Source of the DNA: Planctomycetes bacterium RBG_13_46_10
Lineage (GTDB): Bacteria > Planctomycetota > Phycisphaerae > Sedimentisphaerales > Anaerobacaceae
Assembly (NCBI GenBank): GCA_001824645.1
Contig: MHYD01000068.1
Span: forward strand, 61,139-67,787
DNA length: 6,649 nucleotides
Reading direction: 5' to 3'
Shown: positions 3,964 to 6,649 of the stretch, piece after piece
Layout of the letters: every line of letters starts with the position of its first letter
How positions within the stretch are numbered: position 1 is the first letter of the stretch
Translations under genes and position numbers: made by a program
The notes under the pieces: model-generated
The model's input: only the letters and a program-made list of their open reading frames with translations
What the model was told of the DNA's origin: nothing
Databases searched by the model: none

Positions 3964-5076
3964 ATGAAATTAATTACATATTCGAGAAACCAAACAATTT
4001 CCTGCGGAGTACTCACCAGTAAAGGAGTGATTGATATTCCATCGGTTTGGCAAGGGCCGAAGCTTGCCCGCCGTAATAAATTATATGAAGGCGGGCCGCC
4101 TCGCAGCGTCATCGAAATCCTGCAGAGAGGTCCGGATTGTCTCGCACAGCTCACAAAATTAGCAGAATCAACCGACCTGCCTTCGCCAAAGCATTCCCAC
4201 AAAGAAGCAATAACCCGACGAAAAATTAATATGAAAAAAGACATCTATAAAAAATCAGGAGGCTACGGGCAGGCAGGTATTTTTACACCTTTGGAGCAGG
4301 TCAAAATTCTTGCGCCGATTCCCCGGCCCGGCAAAATAATTGCACTGGCAGGAAATTACAGCGAGCACATAAAAGAGGTTGGCCGGGTGCTCGGCCTGTC
4401 GGTCCGTCGATTCGGCGCGAAATCGCCGGATTCGCGACGAAATTCACCCCGGCAGACGACCGTACCTCGGCCGTTTATTATGCCGGCGACGGTTGTAATC
4501 GGCCCGGGCGAAGAAATTCCCTGGCCGGTTTATAGTGAGCAGATTGATTACGAGCTTGAGCTTGCGGTAGTAATCGGCAAAGCTGCTAAATACATAAAAC
4601 CTGAAAATGCTCTTGATTACGTCGTAGGCTACACAATTTGTAACGATGTTTCCGCCCGCAGCGTGACATTTAAGAAGAACCGCGCAGCGCGTCCCTGGGA
4701 CGAATTTTACGACTGGCTGAACGGCAAATGGGCGGATGGCTTTCTGCCGATGGGGCCATATCTTCTGACCAGCGACGAAGTCGCAGAGGTTCAGAATCTA
4801 AATATGCAGCTAACAGTTAACGGCGAAATTCGTCAGAAGGCAAACACTTCGCAGATGATCTACACGGTAGCGGATATTGTTTCGTTTTTAAGCCATTTAA
4901 TGACGCTTGAGCCGGGCGATATTATAGCCACCGGCACACCTTCGGGCGTCGCTATGGCCACCGGCAGATTCCTGCAGAGTGGTGACACCATAGAATGTAC
5001 CATCGAAAACCTCGGCACATTGACCAATAAATTGGGACAGAAGCCGGAGAAGTTCTATGAGCCCCTCGCAGAATAA
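3964..5076 (+). CDS. Fumarylacetoacetate hydrolase (FAH) family protein
   Basis: The 370-residue cytoplasmic protein has the FAH fold of MhpD/FAHD1-type hydrolases, decarboxylases and hydratases acting on 2-oxo acids or related diketones. Metal ligands are visible as E197 and E199 (DYELELAVVIGK) and D228 (CNDVSAR). H135 and E138 in NYSEHIKE match the lid His-Glu pair. K255 (NGKWADGFLPMGP) and ATGTPSGVA (322-330) are also typical. Residues 1-60 resemble the small N-terminal domain of this family. At 370 residues it is longer than the usual 280-320. The excess includes residues 147-160, encoded by the 39-base palindromic element, and probably KLARRNKLYEGGP (33-45), encoded by another palindrome. 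The usual F-x-K-P is FIMP (171-174), so the lysine is replaced by methionine. The exact substrate is not predictable. A palindrome-rich leader precedes it, and the pseudopilin-like gene follows within 28 bases. Confidence 0.9.
   Translation: MKLITYSRNQTISCGVLTSKGVIDIPSVWQGPKLARRNKLYEGGPPRSVIEILQRGPDCLAQLTKLAESTDLPSPKHSHKEAITRRKINMKKDIYKKSGGYGQAGIFTPLEQVKILAPIPRPGKIIALAGNYSEHIKEVGRVLGLSVRRFGAKSPDSRRNSPRQTTVPRPFIMPATVVIGPGEEIPWPVYSEQIDYELELAVVIGKAAKYIKPENALDYVVGYTICNDVSARSVTFKKNRAARPWDEFYDWLNGKWADGFLPMGPYLLTSDEVAEVQNLNMQLTVNGEIRQKANTSQMIYTVADIVSFLSHLMTLEPGDIIATGTPSGVAMATGRFLQSGDTIECTIENLGTLTNKLGQKPEKFYEPLAE
4066..4096 (+). repeat. Palindromic segment inside the FAH coding sequence
   Basis: GCCCGCC (4066-4072) and GGCGGGC (4090-4096) are perfect 7-bp inverted repeats around a 17-base AT-rich loop. 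The lead-in GAAGCTTG resembles AGAAGCTCG before the intergenic hairpin at 3587. It encodes ARRNKLYEGG in the N-terminal domain, between DIPSVWQGP and PPRSVIEIL, where FAH relatives usually have a shorter link. It may be a second in-frame insertion. Confidence 0.45.
4403..4441 (+). repeat. 39-base palindromic element, copy 3, in frame inside the FAH gene
   Basis: This is one of three near-identical copies (one mismatch to each of the others; identity to copy 1 covers 43 of 44 bases over 4402-4445). It lies within codons 147-160 of the FAH gene and is read as VRRFGAKSPDSRRN, without a stop or frame change. The 39-base core equals 13 codons. The inserted peptide is basic and polar, in keeping with a surface loop. 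Confidence 0.85.
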
Positions 5077-5104
5077 ATAGTGTAATCCCATGAAAGGCTC
5101 AGCC

Positions 5105-5641
5105 ATGTTCTCCTGTAGAAAAGGGCATTCAACAATCGCAGCCAGGGCAAGGGCGAACGGCGGTGCGATAATAAACACAATCACGGCATTAGTTCTCTTT
5201 GGCCTAATCGTCCTTGGAGTTTGGTGGGTCATAAAGACGACGGGCGAAGCGGGGCAGCAGTACACAGACGCCATGATAAATACAAGTCACAAAGCATCAG
5301 CTTTGAAGTGCCAAATTAACATGCGCACAATCTGGCAGAGCCTGCAAATGTATGCTATCAGCAATGGGAGTTTTCCGGCGTCCCAGCAGGAGCTGATGAA
5401 TTGGTGCGGCAGCACGCGGCTGTTCCGCTGTGACGAGCCAAATGTGCCGCAATATGTTTACATTCCCGGCCAAACCGGGGATATGGCTGCTGATAATATC
5501 CTGCTCTTTGAGCCTGTGCCCGTTCACAATGGACGATGCAATGTGTTGTACCTGAATGGGCAGATTGAGTTGCTGCCTCCGGAGGAGCTAAAGCGGGCAA
5601 TAGAAGCAACACTTGCAAGATTAAAGCAGAGACAAAGGTGA
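5105..5641 (+). CDS. Pseudopilin-like membrane-anchored protein
   Basis: The 178-residue protein has a basic N-terminus, one hydrophobic segment (about 24-43, NTITALVLFGLIVLGVWWVI) and a soluble domain. CQINMRTIWQSLQMYAISNGSFP (from C69) is the pattern of pseudopilins ('NLR.I..AL..Y...NG.yP'). Near the C-terminus H141-X9-N151-G152 (HNGRCNVLYLNGQIELLP) recalls the H-X9-DG motif of planctomycete pilin-like proteins. The prepilin cleavage signature (G-F-T-L-I-E) is missing, so it may be an uncleaved relative rather than a true pilin. The tail is helical and charged. I chose ATG 5105 because AAAGG at 5093-5097 stands seven bases before it; an ATG at 5090 in the same frame would add five residues but has no ribosome binding site. 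It lies 28 bases after the FAH stop and is probably co-transcribed, without a clear functional link. Confidence 0.75.
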   Translation: MFSCRKGHSTIAARARANGGAIINTITALVLFGLIVLGVWWVIKTTGEAGQQYTDAMINTSHKASALKCQINMRTIWQSLQMYAISNGSFPASQQELMNWCGSTRLFRCDEPNVPQYVYIPGQTGDMAADNILLFEPVPVHNGRCNVLYLNGQIELLPPEELKRAIEATLARLKQRQR

Positions 5642-5691
5642 CAATTAAGATATCTGCTACACAGCGCAATTAACCATAGGCATTGGGCGGT

Positions 5692-5731
5692 AAAAAACAA
5701 TCGGGGCCTACACCGAGTTTGCATAGGCCCC
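5692..5731 (-). terminator. Intrinsic terminator of the convergent minus-strand gene, perhaps bidirectional
   Basis: GGGGCCTA (5703-5710) and TAGGCCCC (5724-5731) make a perfect 8-bp stem with a 13-base loop. Read on the minus strand, the stem is followed by GATTG and then six T residues (5697-5692), a proper terminator 53 bases after the stop of the 5784 gene. On the plus strand it lies 62 bases past the pseudopilin-like gene but has only a weak TAATCGTT tail, so termination in that direction is less certain. Confidence 0.75.
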
Positions 5732-5783
5732 TAATCGTTATCTACGTGAGATGACCTTAGAGCAAGTCAAATCCATCTTAAGT

Positions 5784-6649
5784 CTATGGAAGTTTTAATC
5801 CGATATCATCAATATACAAATCACCCGAACTGCCGCTCTTCGGATTAATCCTGTCGCCGACGCCAATTGTTAAACTATTAACGGACTGCAGATTCACGCC
5901 GGCAAAATCTGTCATCGGAATATTCCATTCTGTCCAGTCACCAAAAGTAGTCGCAGCAGGATTTGGGTGTTTTACAACAGCACTATTATTAGCGCTATCC
6001 TGCACCACTACATAAAGCTGCTCGGCTTGGTTACTTTGTATGCCGATGTCCTGAGACTGCCAGTTGCCTGTGACCGTTCCGGTTGTCGCGACGTTGGAAA
6101 ATTCCGCTGTGCAGATTGCATCAACGTTGTGGCTGGTCACGCATAAGCCTATGTAGGTATCAGGAAGCATAGCCATATCCGCCGAACCCAGGGTTGTCCA
6201 GGTATTTCCATTAGCTGAATACTCTCCGGTAAAGGTGTTGCCGCTGCGGGTCAATCTTACCCATTGCGGAGCGGTGATGCCGGCTTGTACAGTTGACACG
6301 CTATCGGTGCCTATTGTACTACGGTTCTGAAAGGTAACTCCATTATCAGGTGTTACGGCTATCATAGCATTCACGGAACCGGGCTCCAGCGTCTGGCGAA
6401 TCATAACACCCGCCTTTGCCCACGGGTCAGTGTAACTGACGCTGACCACTCTCGCTGTTATGCTCCCAATGCCGGAGAGCCTTTTGTAAGCAAAGTGAAA
6501 CTCGTCAGCCGTGCCCCAGATATCAACACCGGAACCGGTCATAACGATCGGCGGCCCGGCTGTAAAGCTGCCTACAGATGCCGGTATGCCTCGCAGCCAT
6601 ATCATTAAGGAGTTAACACCCCTTCTGGTCCAATCCTGGGGAACATCAA
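5784..6649 (-). CDS. C-terminal part of a large jelly-roll (LamG/DUF1349-like) surface protein, 5' end outside window
   Basis: 287 residues are visible and the frame is open to the right edge: 14 codons (DVPQDWTRRGVNSL) precede the first internal ATG at 6605, so that ATG is not the true start. The stop is TAG at 5784. Residues from WGTADEFHFAYKRLSG through WAKAGVMIRQ, VTPDNGVTFQNRS, WVRLTRSGNTFTGEYS and WTTLGS to DTYIGLCVTSH follow the beta-sandwich of concanavalin-like, DUF1349-type modules. The rest (QLYVVVQDS, FGDWTEWNIPMTDF, SVNSLTIGVGD, GDLYIDDIGL) matches the end of a jelly-roll carbohydrate-binding-like module. DWTRRGVNSLMIWLRG at the left resembles part of a second copy, so a DUF1349-like domain is inserted in or between jelly rolls. 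It is probably extracellular and sugar- or surface-binding. The protein ends in GLKLP with no C-terminal anchor. Confidence 0.8.
   Translation of the reverse strand, partial: DVPQDWTRRGVNSLMIWLRGIPASVGSFTAGPPIVMTGSGVDIWGTADEFHFAYKRLSGIGSITARVVSVSYTDPWAKAGVMIRQTLEPGSVNAMIAVTPDNGVTFQNRSTIGTDSVSTVQAGITAPQWVRLTRSGNTFTGEYSANGNTWTTLGSADMAMLPDTYIGLCVTSHNVDAICTAEFSNVATTGTVTGNWQSQDIGIQSNQAEQLYVVVQDSANNSAVVKHPNPAATTFGDWTEWNIPMTDFAGVNLQSVNSLTIGVGDRINPKSGSSGDLYIDDIGLKLP

Noticed and set aside
345..4441. CRISPR array
   Set aside because: Three near-identical repeats exist, but they are thousands or hundreds of bases apart, with no regular spacers and no cas genes.
3960..5274. Minus-strand open frames at 3960-4244 and 4897-5274
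   Set aside because: They lie opposite the well-supported FAH and pseudopilin-like genes, with no recognisable domain or ribosome binding site; they are shadow frames.

Overview
The window looks like part of a chromosome of a planctomycete-type bacterium, probably of the class Phycisphaerae. This is inferred from several signs. There is a pseudopilin-like protein with an H-X9-NG ending and a large exported protein with jelly-roll repeats. Intergenic DNA is AT-rich and crowded with small GC-rich palindromes and degenerate repeats, a style I associate with that group. No rRNA or marker gene is present, so the taxonomy stays tentative.

Layout from left to right. A minus-strand gene of unknown function runs off the left edge (1-214). 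A repeat-rich gap follows (215-529). Two minus-strand genes then form an evident operon. The first transcribed (1666-3048) encodes an unusual fusion: a ParB-type N-terminal and helix-turn-helix region, a lysine-rich linker and a C-terminal PD-(D/E)XK nuclease domain resembling DpnII/MboI. The second (530-1636) encodes a radical SAM enzyme with a B12-binding-like N-terminus. A 915-base region (3049-3963) holds decayed reading frames, inverted repeats, a good sigma-70-type promoter, palindromic operator-like sites and short direct repeats. Two plus-strand genes follow: a fumarylacetoacetate hydrolase (FAH) family enzyme (3964-5076) and a short membrane-anchored pseudopilin-like protein (about 5105-5641). 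A terminator hairpin separates them from a convergent minus-strand gene (5784 to the right edge), the C-terminal part of a large secreted or surface protein.

Two things stand out. First, a 39-base palindromic element occurs three times in the same orientation, each copy differing by at most two bases from another. Two copies are intergenic and flank the ParB-nuclease/radical SAM pair. The third lies inside the FAH gene without breaking the frame, adding about 13 residues next to the lid segment that carries the His-Glu pair. The core is exactly 13 codons long and has no stop codon in any of six frames, which recalls the Rickettsia palindromic elements found inside proteins. Second, the ParB-nuclease plus radical SAM pair is an unfamiliar gene combination that may be a mobile, defence or DNA-modification module; its function cannot be settled from sequence alone.
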